Of a stretch of 64,000 nucleotides of DNA, positions 1-13,104 are shown piece after piece (position 1 is the stretch's first letter; every line of letters begins with the position of its first letter). The notes beneath the pieces are model-generated. The model was given only the letters and a program-made list of their open reading frames with translations. It did no database searches and had not been told where the DNA came from. The position numbers and the translations under genes are program-made. Source of the DNA: Drosophila persimilis (Eukaryota; Arthropoda; Insecta; Diptera; Drosophilidae); contig NW_020825298.1 of assembly GCF_003286085.1 (NCBI RefSeq), positions 11,718,001-11,782,000 on the forward strand, read 5' to 3'.

Positions 1-2287
1 CAATTGTTGAGATAATAATTACATTAGGACGTGCGCGCATGCGCGACTCTCTCTGTCTCTGGATCGTCTCCGCCATGTGGACTGGCCAAGAGTGGACTCG
101 AGAGCGATTCCCGAGCGGAGTCGCTTCCAAAACGAGTGCACACCTTGCGCGACGAGCTGATTGACACGGCCACATGGGGACGAGATATACCATAGAGACC
201 TCTGCGCCTGTCCATTGAACCCATCGGCCAAATGGTCACTGGTCGCCGGTCGCCGGTCGCTGGCCGCTCTTTTGTTTGCATTTCGCCTGTAAATGAAGCG
301 TGAAATTAGCTGCAGTGCAGCCAGTCGCAACTCGATCGGAGGAGGATCGCCTCCAACCCTGACTATGACTCTGACTCTGACGCTGACTCTGACTCTGACT
401 CTGAATCCAGATCCGACTGTGAGTGCATCTGCGACTGCGCGACTGTGGCGTCGCATTGTTTGCTTCTTGTTAAGGCCCGACAATGGGATAATATGGCAAT
501 ATAATGGCAACACCAAACTATTTGTATGCAATTGCCATTAACACTTTATTTATTGCCTGGCGGTACGAGCAAATTGGGCGACTCCAGCAGAGACCAAAGA
601 GTGGCAAGGAGGCCGGGGCAGGGGCATGGGGCATGAGGCGGAGACCGAGACAGCTTCCAGTGGAAAATGCTGCAAGTGGAGAAGTGGCTGGAATGAAGCC
701 GTCGATGTATAAGGCCAGGTTATATCAGGCCTAATGAAGTAGTTATCAAGGAATGGAATCTGTTAGGACTGAACGAAAATGGCCAAGACCGGATAGGTTC
801 TGTAATAGAAGGGGGGCTCTCGAGGGGATTGGTCTATAAGAGTGGGAAACTCTACAAATGGAATTCCTTAGGTGGAAATGCCTTTCATGAAATATGGTTA
901 ATAGATATTTATCAGTTAATCTAATAACAGTGATATAGGAAAGGGATAAATTAAATATCGGAATATTATAGTTTCAAACAAGAGATAACATTCAATTGAG
1001 ATAGACAACGAACCTTCGAGGATAGGTAACATCCAGTAATTTACATGCAATCGAAATTTATTGATAATAGTAATGAAGTTATCGCTATCGATTGTTATTT
1101 CGATTAAAACTTCCAATTTTGTAAAGATTTGATAAAGTTTGAACAGATTACGATAATTTTCAATGGCTTTAAATTATGTTAGGAATAGAATAGAATAAGA
1201 ATTGATTCGAAGGAGTATAAATAGTTTTAGATATACGTAAAATAGGGAGTATGGGTAGTATGAAATTTGTTAAATGTTGAAACACCTCTAAATTAAATTC
1301 ATATATTATAAGAATCCCTTGCCAACACCTTGGAACCTCTATTAGAAACCCTTTGCGTCCGTGACTCAACTCAGGGGCCTCATCTGTCATTCGCCCTTTA
1401 ACTCTTTGTTTCTATGACCCTTTCAAACGGCCAGTGCATTTCCCATTACCATCCTGACACCCCAGGCAGACCCTATCCCTATCCCTCGATGTTTACGTGG
1501 GTAAACAAGGCAATAATCTACGACTACGTACGACTCCGGCAATCATCCAATAAAGCCAACAAAGTCATTAACGAGGCCCTTAACACTACTAACAAACGGT
1601 TTATATGGTCCGAGGAGAATGCTCTCTCTCTCCCTCACTGGCTGCGGCGCTGCCCCTCATCCCTTCCGACCTCTCTCTCCACCTTCCGCCTGTGCCACAA
1701 CCTCCCTCTCCCCTTCCTGCCTGTGCCACAACCTCTTTCTCTCTATACCTCCCTCCCTGCCGCTTCTATCTCTTCGGATGTGTACATATGTGGCTTCCAA
1801 TGCCATGGTTAAATTATTTAATTTATGAGCCGCAACATCGGGAAACGAAACGCATCTATGGAAACGCAGAAGAGTTAACCCACGGCGGAGGGGCAAATAA
1901 ATTTCCATTTTGCTAATCAAATTTATTGCACTTTGTGCCGAGGCTTATTCAATTACACTCCAACAAGAGGGAAAGAGAGGTATGGAGTCCGAATGATGGA
2001 CAGAGAGAGCGAGAGAGAGAGAGTCTGAAACGCATACCAAGAAAAACAGAAAAGAGAAGCCGCTCGCTTGGCGGGAGAGCAGACGCCGCCGCCATTACTG
2101 CGCTCCGTTCGGGGCGACGCCTCCCATAGGCTGCCGCCGCGACTCGCTCTGGCCCTCCCGCTCGCACTTACAGCCAAGGGGGCGGAGCACCTGCTGCCGC
2201 AACACCTGTGACGATCGATCGCAGCCGTCGATCGCATAGCTGCCTCTCGCTCCCACTCACAACAAGCAGAGCAGGGCAGAGCAGAGG
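1..2287. other. Non-coding, no gene seen
   Basis: I see no coding sequence that looks real here. Open frames are short and follow simple repeats or AT-rich DNA. The stretch contains a TCTGAC-type hexamer tract near 357-410, a pyrimidine-rich block around 1620-1770 and a purine-rich GAGA block around 1970-2030. It lies upstream of the candidate al promoter and could hold regulatory DNA, but nothing specific can be named. Confidence 0.5.
357..410. repeat. TCTGAC hexamer tandem repeat
   Basis: Eight or so imperfect copies of a six-base unit (ctgact) run through this tract, with a few single-base changes. It creates long open frames of alternating residues on both strands that are not genes. Confidence 0.8.
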
Positions 2288-2870
2288 CTATAAACAACTC
2301 GGGAGAGAGGCGCACAATCAAGAAACAGCAGCAGCAGCCGACTCAGCCGCAGCAACAACTCCAACCGGTTGTGGCACCTGGGGAACGGTACGAACCCACC
2401 TGAGTTTTCACCGGCGCGGCAGTGGCTCTTACTGTAGTTCGCTTGCGGCACTGACGGAGCCCGGTCATCGTCTTTCGTGTTCGCGCTCTCGGTTCCGTTC
2501 CGACATATCATTCGTGGCTGTCTGGTTCTCCGTTCTCCTCCCGTTGTTTGTGTTGCACAGTGCCGTGTGGTGGAGTGTGTGTTGGTGTCTTTGGAGGTGT
2601 TAACCACTCGCAGATAATAGATCCACAGAGTATTGTTGTATTGAGTTCTCCGGCACAGCCACAGCCCCCAGATCTGACAGAACTCCAAGCCAAAGACTGA
2701 TTGACGGAGTGCGGAAAGACCGTCGGCAAGTGCTCTCCGATTGTTGAAGTGAACGGGAAGTTCTGATACCGATAATACCAGGCGAAACAGAAGAAAATAG
2801 GAAGAGATAGGAGCTCTACAAGGAAGATATAACACTGCTATAGGCCCCCACTGAAATATACGAGAAAAAG
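2288..2870 (+). promoter_or_regulatory. al: Candidate al promoter and 5' leader exon
   Basis: A TATA-box-like CTATAAA lies at 2288-2294. About 29 bases downstream is an initiator-like TCAAGA at 2318-2323. The following 550 bases are less AT-rich than the flanks and end in a strong splice donor, AAG|GTAAGG, at 2870/2871. The next plausible acceptor on this strand just before a known coding start is the CAG at 10005-10007, 53 bases upstream of the al ATG. I infer that this is the al leader exon followed by a leader intron of about 7 kb. The TATA box, spacing and donor are seen; assignment to al is inference and needs transcript data. Confidence 0.4.
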
Positions 2871-5800
2871 GTAAGGTTCTGAGAGCTAAAAGTTGGAAGA
2901 AACTCTAACAAGTCTCTAACAGGACAAGCTAAAATTATCCTCTTTCAACAGACCATCTATAGTTTTGAGAATAGATTCTTATCATATTCTGTAGATAGAA
3001 TAAATCGATAGAGAAAACCTTTCCTAATTTTGGAAGTCGCAGAACACGTGCCGCGACACTATAATTACCCGGTAGTCTTTATGCCTCCATAGAGATGCAT
3101 AGATATAGAAATATATGAGTGATTCTAAAGGAAAAGAAGGAGGATAAAGTTATAAATGGGAACTATAACCACTTCCATATGTAAATTAAGTAAAAGAACC
3201 TCGTAAAGAACCCATTACTTCAGTCCATCTTGTCCAGATTTTATGTCTCGAATCTATATCCAGAAATAATATGAATGATTCCATCAAAAAACAGATAGAT
3301 AGTGAATGCTAGGACGGGAACTTTTTATTAATAAGAAACCAAACACAAAACATAGATTTTTGTATTCCATTCATACCTTATCCATTACCATTATCGATGG
3401 ATATTATATTAAGGTATCTAGTTTAAAGATCTATAGATAGGATTTGGATAGGTCCAAAGTAGATAGCTTTCCCCGCATGGGTCATATGTTTTTGCAGCTT
3501 TCTGTACAAGTTACTAAACAAAACCATCATGGAAACCCATAAGAGACGATCCACATGGAATAAAATCGCATGGGTGATACCCCAAATCGGACAACTTCCG
3601 CTTGCATTACCTTGCCACCCCAAACTCCCGCCAAACCTCTTCAATTTACAATCTGCCCAATTGCAAGACCTCCCCCACATTCTTTCCCCCTCCCAATTTG
3701 TATCACTTTTGCGGCTATCAATCCCATGCAAAGATACGATCCCAGCTCGGACTTAACCTACTTCTCAGCATGATTGACAAATATTACAAGTATAACCCAT
3801 ATATATTTTATAATTTCATAATTCCCCCGACCAATCTACCAATCTACCAATCAAGCAATCAGTAAACGAAAGGAAAGGCTGAATTAAAAGTAAAACGTAA
3901 AATTAAATATCATTAAATTTGATTAATTCCCTAGCTGGACACATCCTATCTCGCCTCGTATCATATCAATCCGAATCATATCATCGCTGTAGACCATCCC
4001 GAGCGACCAATAGAGACGGAATTTGATTAGCCACAAAAGGGGAGGGGGCTCTATGGGCTCTGTGCCCCCCAAAGTAGAAGACTTTGCTTGAGCTCATGCT
4101 GATAGCTCGATAAGTTTATCGCTGATTGGGTTTAATTAAACACCATTAAAGAGTACAAATTGTCAGCGGCACAGGCTGTGCCAATAAATCACGTTTTGTC
4201 TGGCTGATGTTTTCAGCCCCCCAGTGGGTGCTTGTACCCGTGTTTTCCTACAAAATAAATGAAATTAACCGGGCCCCCGGCTATCGGACTGAGATAATCG
4301 TGTCAAAAGCCCTGACCACTTCACTTTGGACGTGGACGAGGGCCTTGCGCACCTCGATAGACAGATAGATATGTGCACCATGACACTGCGTCCGACTCCG
4401 TGCAGCAGATAAGCCCTGACTTCCATCCATCCCAGAGAAGGCGAGGTCTCCGGCCTCTTGTGATAATCGAATTGGCCAGCACTTGGCCCCAGCGATTGAT
4501 TTAATTAATAATAATGCCCATGTGACTTGTCAGCAGCAATTCGAACGCAAATTGTGACGCAAATAGCCAGGCTATCTCCGGGGTAGCATCTGCCCCCGTA
4601 GACAGTGTTGGGAGGAGGGAGATCTCCTCGCCTCCGATAAGATTGTGGTCCTCCTTCTGAGGCAGAGGCAAAATTAAAATATGTTTCCCCCAAAAAAGAG
4701 AAGCACCTGGATGGCAGGTTCAATTCAATTACGGCAACATACAATTAAAACTTGTTGCCAGATACATACTATAGATAGCGTGCTCATATCTTATAGATAC
4801 AACCGAATTTTTGGCAGCTATCAGAACACGAACACACGTTCTGATTGCTCGTCGATTGTTCGACAACTCCCAATTGGAGGGAGGCGGCGGGCGCTGCCTT
4901 TTGATGGAGGTCTGATTGAGCAACACCCCCAAGAAGAGACTCTCCTCGATCTGTTTGTGGCTCTGTGGCTAAGATGGCGCCAAGTCTGCTGCGGAGGATT
5001 CATTGAGATGTGCTTCATTAATTCCAATTCCCATCCTGGGATCCCATCCCATCCCATCCCTCTCTCCTTTCGCTAAATGGAACATGCAAACATGAGAAAT
5101 CAACGTCGTCGTCGGACACATCTCCAAATTGCTCTGCCTCGGATTCGCTTATCAAACCGTACAAGACAATGACAAAGGGCAGAGGTAGGCCAGGCAGGGG
5201 CAGACCATCCAGACAGACAGACAGATGGAGATGGAGATGGAGACGACGGCGTCGAGCAACAGTTGTCCGAGCAACAGATCAGAGATCCCTCCCCTCGATC
5301 CGCGCCACGATCCTCCAGTGTAGCCTGCTGCTGCTGTTTCTGCTGTTGTGTTTTTAACATGCATTTTATGAGTAATTGGCCCCGCATCAACATCACCAAC
5401 ATCCAACATCAGCCACAGCATCGCCATCAACAACAAGCAGAGCCACAGCCACAGCCACAGCCAGAGCCACGGCTTGAAAGTGGGCTACGCGTCTGGCTGG
5501 GGACCTGCAACCTGGGACCTGAGTCACAACTTGAACCTGCGACTACCTTGGGGGCTACCGTCCCAGCAATCTACTCCATTAGGGTGGCCAAACCAGATGG
5601 AATGGGAGAGACGAAATCGAACAGGGAATACCCTAAAAAAGACCCTCGTTCTTTGCGGGACAGAGACCTCTACTGAAGATCTAACACCATTTCAAGCGAT
5701 AAAGAGGATACTGGAAAAATATAGAATGCTTTGAATAGAGAGAGATTTGGGAAGAGACACATCAGAGACGACATCACTAGATGAATATCTTAAGGATGTA

Positions 5801-8800
5801 TCTAAAAAGGTTTTGTTCTGTCTTCAAATCGCACACATTGACGAGAACAAAAGATAAATTCTCGAAGATCCAATATTCTATAAGAAAGATAGATAGTTAG
5901 CCCTACTCGAAGTTCGCTTCACTTCCAATATCTCCTGCCAAACATAGCCCTTGATTATGAAGTGAAAGCTATCAACATCTGTTTACCAAAGGGATCCCAG
6001 CTCTGTGCCACCGCTGATCACCTGATCACCTGACCATCCCATCTGTTGGCTATCTAGGGTAGGGTTAGGGTAGCCCTCAGGTCGAAGTGTCTTTCGGCCG
6101 ATTGGCCAGTAAATTGAATTAAGATTGCCCCCAAGAACAACAAATGAGGCGGCAGGCAGCTTCGACACAGGATATGAATAAACTAATTATAATTGGGAGT
6201 GTGTGCATTAGAGGCAGAGGCCCATAAGGTACAACGCACAGAAGAACAACAGCAACAGCTACAACAACCAGACGATGATGATGACGGGAGGCGCCTGGGC
6301 CAACAACAAGAATGCTGCCTTATCGCACCTGGTCCAAAGACGGCGCCAAGAAACAAACAACAAAACAACGAAAGAGGGAACTCAGGTGCAGAGGCTTATG
6401 CTTACCACAGCCACAGCCACAGCCTCGGATTCGGCTGCAACACCAGCTCCAGCTGCCTCGTCGTGGTATCAATTTTATGTATTTTTGGGTGACTCAGAAG
6501 AGCTCGACGAAAATTAATAATTGACTTTATCAACTGAAACTATTAGGGAAGAGAGTTTCTAAAGAGTGTCTCAGTGGAATGATCGGTGTAGAGGTGTTCA
6601 GGGCTTGGTAGAGGCAATCCATCAAGCGACCACACACTCGGCTGGGGATCGTGCATCGGGAGTGGAGCAGCCCGTCTCGTATCACCGAGAACGAATGAGC
6701 TTTCGCCTTGGGGCTAAGCCACCCAAAATGTTTGCCATTATCATGGCGGGTGTAGTATGGTGGGGAAATTACAATGCCGATCATCAAAGTGTGACTAAAG
6801 TGGTTTAGCCTAATGTAAACCCATAAATAAACAGCCCCAGATACAGAGACGCGACTGCAGACGAGACTGGAGGACTGGGGAGACTCGGGAGACTCGGTAG
6901 ACACGAGACGGAGACGCATTAACAAAATGCCAGAAAAGAGCTTCTGTTTGCTGTTCTACCTGGTCCGAAGCAGCAGTCGAAGCGGCAGCAGTCGTCCTGA
7001 GGTCCGTCCGTTGTGGCTTTTAATGAAATATGCCAGCACACGGGACCGACGAAGAAGCTAAAAACACAAAAGTGCAACCATAAAAACGACACCAGGCCTG
7101 AAGGAGAGACCAGTCTGTGTGGAGTTGAGTTGAGTCGAGTTGAGTTGTGGAAAGAGTAGCCCGCAAAGGCAGAAACATTGATGCTTATCGAGATGACAGA
7201 AGTGACGACAACAGTGATTTACCTGTGGAAGTACACTTGTCTTGTATTATGAATTAATTTCTTAATTTTCCATATGTTCCATGTCTTAGGAAAACCCACA
7301 CAGACCCTACAATGTTGTGTGCTCTTAAATATTTCCCCGAGACACTAATGGAGCTTATCTTTAAACGGAACAAGCAACCGGCAAACAAGTTCCAGTTCCA
7401 GACGGGGAATGGGTCTGGGTCTGGGTCTGGTTCTGGCTCTGGCTGTGGCGCTTTGCCCGATTAGCATCCAGGGACTAAACAGAGAACTTCGACTCTCTGA
7501 TGTTGTGTCAAAATGTTAGGCACGAACTCGCCCCCGCCTGGAGATACTCCTCTGTCTCGTCCACTTGGAGCCTCTTCCTGGTGTCCGATCCGGACCGCTT
7601 CTGCTGCACTATCTGCAATTGGGCAGAGCAAGTGCAGCGTTAACTTGATTAGTTGTTGTCCCCGGCACTGACTAAATGAAGCCATGAGCAGGTCTGCACA
7701 AAAAATAAGAAAAATAAGAAAACCTGACAGTTTCTCCAAGCGAACCGAATCGAGCGAGAGCTCTCTTGGCTTTGCCTTTTAATTACCCAACGAAACGTCA
7801 ATCAGAGACAACAGCCATCACATCATCCTTCTGCAGCACTCTTTCCTCGAGCTCGAGCTCTGGGCCTGGGTCTCCTCTGATTGCTGCAAGGCAATAATAA
7901 AGTCGTAACGCGGATACAATTATAAGGCGGCTCTACAACAAAGCCAAACGGCACACATTCCCCGCATACCTTTCGGTAGTAGTAAGTCGTACTGCCACTG
8001 CCACAACCGCTGCTCCACTGCCACTGCAGCTACACAGTTCGCTATCGCATGCAATGAATTAATCAGTTTTACGGGTTTTATAAGGAAGGGAGGATGAGGA
8101 GGAGGTGCAAGTGCAGGTGGAGGTGGAGGAGGAGGAGGGACGCAGCAGACATAATTGCAATTCGTACAACTAATTTAATAATTTGCGGTCCACGGTCCGC
8201 AAGTCGCTCGCACAAATTAAGTTTGTCAGCTGTCAATGCGTGGAATTTGTGGACAGCATTCAAAAACTGACAGCGCAAATCATATCAGGAGTTATGAGTT
8301 ATTAACTTGAACCCATCCAGCAATCAGACATCAGGCATCAGAGGACAAGGTGCCTCAACAAGTTGATGGACCCTCCATATGTGTCTCCCTCTTCCGAGTG
8401 CTCCGAGTGCCCCCAAAGGGTTGTTGCTTGGTTGTTGCAACTTCATTCCGCAAAAGAATGCAACTAAATCAATCACAGCCACACTAATTTGCCATTTAAC
8501 AAGGTATTTGGACAATTTTGATATATGTATTCAGCGGTTTCGAGCCACTGAAATGTCAACAGAAGCAGCGGCCATCAATCAAGCAGACTTTTGGGCATGG
8601 GACAGGGACTGGGACTGCGACTGGAACCGGCTTCTGCCTCTCCGTCTGCCTCTTGGCGAACGCGTTGCAGCTCCAACGGAAGGTTACACATCGGGTCTAA
8701 CCATTTAGTTGTCATTAAAGACCCTCGTATATTAATTAGCAAAACATGAAATTACCAAAACTTCAACTCTGACGTGGAGTTCAGTGCAGAACGAGGAGAG

Positions 8801-10007
8801 CAAACCAACTGCTGCTGGCACCTGATATTAATTTGATCTGATAGAAGCGACATGGACACGGACCTGAACCTGCTTCTGCTTCTGCTGCTGCTGCTCGAAC
8901 TCGAACCCAAAGTGGAGCTGTAGCTGCTGTTGAGTTGATGATGATGAAAATGAAGTTGCCGCCCAATTTAATTAAAATTCCAAACGATCTGCACATGAAA
9001 GCTGCCATCAGCCATCAGCAGCCCATAGCCGGGGCCCGGCTGAAAAATAAACCCAACTCAGCGAGTCAGCTGAAACGTGTTGATGGAAGAGATCAGCTGA
9101 CGGACAGAGCCCAGTCTGTGGTGTGGTCATCGATTTGCATTGGTCTGTGATGAGACCACAAGCTGCAGTGGGACACAGTTCAGACACCGGGCCATGACCA
9201 TAAGGCACGCTCCCGAACCGCAACACTTGGCCAAGGAGAATTTGTTGCTAGAATAAAATAGTTTTGGAATTGCAGAATATGCACAACACTATTTGAAGAA
9301 GTTTCCTTTCGAAAATATGGTTAAATATGTTCAAAATCAGGTATAGCAGATCGCCTTTTATATCCGACTATAGGTAAATGCATATAAGAGACAGAAGGTA
9401 ACCTGTCCCTCCCCCATACAGTGCATATATATGTATATCTTGCCTACCATACATTCTTATAGCCACAATGAGGAAAATAAGTTTCCATGCTGACCTGTCT
9501 CTCCTGCTGCGCACATTAACCGTCTCTCTTCCAGTGTGTCTTAACAGTTCATGTCCGGCGTGCACTCTCATCCAGTGAGAATCGTTCTCTTAAAAGTATC
9601 GCCCCTTTCGTGTTACTTAAACTGTTTTTTATAGAGAAATCATTGGCCACCCAGTATAAAACTGCACTCTTCTGCTTTTGACGATCGCATTTTATAAGCC
9701 GAACACTGCCCAATACCCTATTATCCCCCATCCAACCACACTCAATTCTTTTTTGTTGGACAGTGTAATGCTGTAACCGCAGCTCTAACCTCGGAGGCCC
9801 AGTCCCGATCCGATCCGTTCCGTTCCGACTTGGTCATGGCTGCGAGCGAGTACGAGTCGATGGCAGAAATTACAGAAATTGGCATAATAAAGTGCACGAT
9901 AATTGCACGTTTAGCGTTTATTGAATTACGAGCTTCTAATGCGCGACTATAACCCCTAAACCCGTCTATAATCTGTACTCACCCCCGCTCCTCCGTTTTC
10001 ATTGCAG
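2871..10007 (+). other. Candidate al leader intron, non-coding
   Basis: No coding sequence is supported. If the leader exon at 2288-2870 belongs to al, this is its first intron. It contains simple repeats (gggatccc-like near 5038-5060, CAGCCA near 5446-5475, GGGTCT near 7408-7445, AGG-rich 8095-8141) and AT-rich blocks with many TAATTA-type homeodomain core sites. Such introns in developmental genes often carry enhancers; no individual enhancer can be demonstrated from the sequence. Confidence 0.35.
8095..8141. repeat. AGG/GGT purine-rich repeat
   Basis: An imperfect trinucleotide-like purine tract of gga and ggt units. It is simple-sequence DNA with no coding support. Confidence 0.7.
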
Positions 10008-10060
10008 CTGCCTTTGGAGGGATACTGGAGTACTGGAGTTCTGGTGCGCCTTGGTGGATT

Positions 10061-12962
10061 ATGGGCATATCGGAGGAGATCAAGCTGGAGGAACTACCGC
10101 AAGAAGCCAAATTGGGGCACCCGGATGGCGTTGTGGTCGATCGTGGCTCGGTCCTCGTCTCCTCGGCGTCGGCGGCAACGGCCGGGGCCTCGCTAACGGT
10201 TTCGGTTTCTGGAGGCGCACCCAGCGGCGCCAGCGGGGGCACCAACAGCCCCATCTCGGACGCCAACAGCGACTGCGAGGCGGACGAGTATGCCCCGAAG
10301 CGGAAGCAGCGTCGCTATCGGACAACCTTCACCAGCTTTCAGCTGGAGGAGCTCGAAAAGGCCTTCTCACGCACCCATTACCCCGATGTGTTTACGAGGT
10401 GAGTAACGTAAGAGTGAGAACCAAAACAACAACAAGAACAAGAACAAGTATACATATAATATGACAAAAGATAAGAGGGCCGAGGGCCGAATGGAAAATG
10501 GCCCCAAACTTTCGAGAGGAGAGAAATGAAATTTGCATAAATCGCTCATCGAGACATCAGCGCGACGCGACAAAAGGGAGAGACGCTCCTTGGTTTTACG
10601 ACTCGGGTGATAATAATACTTATGACGACCCCCCCGAGTGGATGGATCTTCCATCTATCTTATTTGGAGCAACATTTGGATGGGCTTTTACGGGCTCGAT
10701 TCGATTACAAATCACCAAAGATCAGGCATCATCTCTCATAGATCCGAATCGATGACCCTCTCCGGAGTTCAATTAGCATGCTGAAACCTCTCGAGAATTT
10801 AGTCTCGTTCTCCGGCTGAAAGACAGCCAAAGTAATTGCCATAAATTAAAACTCAGTCAGCTCCCAGTCCGAGCCCCAAAGTGAACTGCTAATTGAGACC
10901 GCACGATGCCCAAGCGAAGCACTACAACAAAAATGTTACAGAAAAGCTCACAAAGTCAATAGCAGCAACAATTAGATCAACTTTTTGCCCGCTTGTAGCT
11001 GCACTTCTCAATTCAATTCATTAAGGCTGCTTGCTGCTTGATTTGAATGCCCGGCAATTAATTAAGCAAATAAATCAAATCAGATTTAATTTGTGTTTAC
11101 GCTGCAATTAGCACTTGTGTAGGTGTATTCGCGCGAGAGTCACAGAAAGAGACGCGATAGAGGTCGAGCTTAGAGAGAGGCTCACATAAGTGAGCGCTTT
11201 GAGAAGCGCATAGAAGGGCTTTCTTCGCTCTGTCGAAAGCTTCCAGATGCACTTTGACAGAGAGAGAGAGAGAGAGAGACAGAGAGAGCTTTCTGAAATA
11301 AGATATGCAAAGTTCGGTGATAAACGCGATTAGAGAGACATTCTAAACGAGATAAACTCTACAGAAAATAAAAAGCTTTCAATTCCTAACCATTTCAATT
11401 GATTATAATCCATATCCTCTCTCTATTTACCACTAAACCTCTGGTTTTTCATCTTAATTTTTTACAGAGAAGAGCTGGCGATGAAAATTGGCTTAACCGA
11501 GGCGCGCATTCAGGTAAGGCCCCCAGAGAGCTATGTTAAGGAGATTTGCGGTTGATTCGCGTGCCCCACGTGCAGCCGACAATGTAGTAAAATTGAAAAA
11601 TAATGGAGCATGTCGTCCCTAATGAAATCGACTCGAAGATAGGCACTCTGAGAGGCATCCAGGGGAGAGCAGAACAGCAGAAGATGGGGAGAAATGTGCA
11701 TTCAATTTTGGTTTAGTGCCAGTCATTACAATCCCCGGCGCTTCTTGTTTTTAATTATTGCCCCATGCTAAACAACATTATTTGCTTAACCGAACATCCA
11801 TTTCTCCCAGGACTACATACAGTCCATTCTCTGTTCCGAGTGCGAGTCCCAGTCCGACTTTGAGTGCAATCAGCCACCGTTCTTGTCCCTGGGATCGACA
11901 TCGACTCCCATATTCAGATTGTTATGTTAAAAACTAATTAAAGGGGCGTTTTCAATAACAACGCCCATTAATTGGATGAGGAGTCTTCCGTGCAATGCAG
12001 GAGGATGCTGCGGATACCGATACAGTAGCCTGCCAGCCACACATAATTCATGGCCCTCTCTCCTTCCTTTCTCGTCTTGTTGCAGGTCTGGTTCCAGAAT
12101 CGTCGCGCCAAGTGGCGCAAGCAGGAGAAGGTGGGTCCACAGTCGCATCCCTACAATCCCTACCTGCCCAGCGGCGCCGCCAGCATGCAAACGGTGGTGG
12201 GGGCCGCCCTGCCGCCCAATCCCTTCACCCATCTGGGTTTCCAACTGCGCAAGCCCTTCGATGCCCAACACGCGGCGAATCTGGCCGCCTTCCGCTACCC
12301 GCATCTCTCGGCAGCGCCCATGATCCCCTCCGGCTACTTCAATCAGTTCCAGCGGTGAGTAGCGCCCGGAGAATCCCCAAGAGAACTAGCTCCTTTAACC
12401 CATGATTCTCCCTCATTTTAGAGCTCCTCCTCACATGCTTCCCCCAGGCATGGCCGGGATGTACTCGCCCTCCAGCTCCTTCCAGTCGCTCTTGGCCAAC
12501 ATGACGGCTGTGCCGCGGGGCCCGCACCTGCCGCCAATGGGTGGAAAGCCCATGCTGGTAGGGTCCCCAGACCTACACTCGCCCAACCACCTGCTGGCCT
12601 CGCCGCCCACCTCGCCCGCGTCTGGAGCCTCGCAGCACCAGCACCAGCACCAGCCTCCGCCACAGCCGCCGCCCCCACACGTCCAGCCCTCGCAGCTGTC
12701 GCCCCAGCAGCTGGTGGGGATTGCCCTCACCCACCAGGCGCCCTGCGGCTCGCCCACACAGACGGCACCCGTGGCCCTGACCCTGGCACACTCGCCGCAG
12801 CGCCAAATGCCGCCGGCCCCGCTTCCGCCGCCCCGATCATCCACGCCGCCCGAGGACCGACGCACTTCCTCCATTGCCGCGCTGCGCCTTAAGGCACGTG
12901 AGCACGAACTGAAGCTGGAGCTCCTGCGACAGAATGGTCATGGCAACGATGTCGTCAGCTAG
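10061..12962 (+). CDS. al: Aristaless paired-class homeodomain transcription factor
   Basis: Four coding exons: 10061-10398, 11468-11513, 12086-12354 and 12422-12962, joining in frame to 397 residues (the D. melanogaster protein is about 408). The protein starts [18 protein letters not shown], as in Aristaless. The homeodomain spans about residues 83-142, with WFQN at 130-133 and glutamine at homeodomain position 50, typical of the Prd-like Q50 class. An OAR (aristaless) tail with core [14 protein letters not shown] sits at about 368-381. The middle is rich in proline, histidine and glutamine. In flies al specifies distal leg and antennal structures (arista, claws) and acts in the nucleus as a sequence-specific regulator. 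Introns split the homeodomain twice, isolating a 46-base exon. AATAAA lies at 13099-13104. Likely regulated by large flanking non-coding DNA. Assignment is very secure; exon borders rest on GT-AG and frame. Confidence 0.97.
11259..11279. repeat. (GA)n repeat in al intron
   Basis: About ten GA dinucleotides, followed after one interruption by another short GAGA run. It lies in the intron between al coding exons 1 and 2. GAGA-factor binding is possible but unproven. Confidence 0.8.
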
Positions 12963-13098
12963 CTGGGGGTGTGCCCCAAGTTCCTGCTGAATATGCTGGA
13001 GATCCCAAATCCAAGTGCAAAACATTTGCTGGTTCACTTTAGTCGTAAGCGAATAAGTTATTTCATTGTTTGTACAAGTATTTAACACGGAATTTTCA

Positions 13099-13104
13099 AA
13101 TAAA
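13099..13104 (+). terminator. al: Poly(A) signal of al
   Basis: A canonical AATAAA lies 137 bases after the al stop codon, on the same strand. It is the first such hexamer downstream, so the shortest al 3' UTR probably ends just beyond it. Confidence 0.55.

Noticed and set aside
19..541. Open frames on both strands over the TCTGAC repeat
   Set aside because: Alternating two-residue composition comes straight from the hexamer repeat; no start context or domain.
2208..2603. 131-codon frame in the candidate al leader exon
   Set aside because: Serine/arginine-rich, no domain, overlapped by open frames on the other strand; more likely untranslated leader.
6056..6075. Telomere-like TAGGGTTAGGGTAG words
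   Set aside because: Only two imperfect units, and Drosophila telomeres do not use this repeat.
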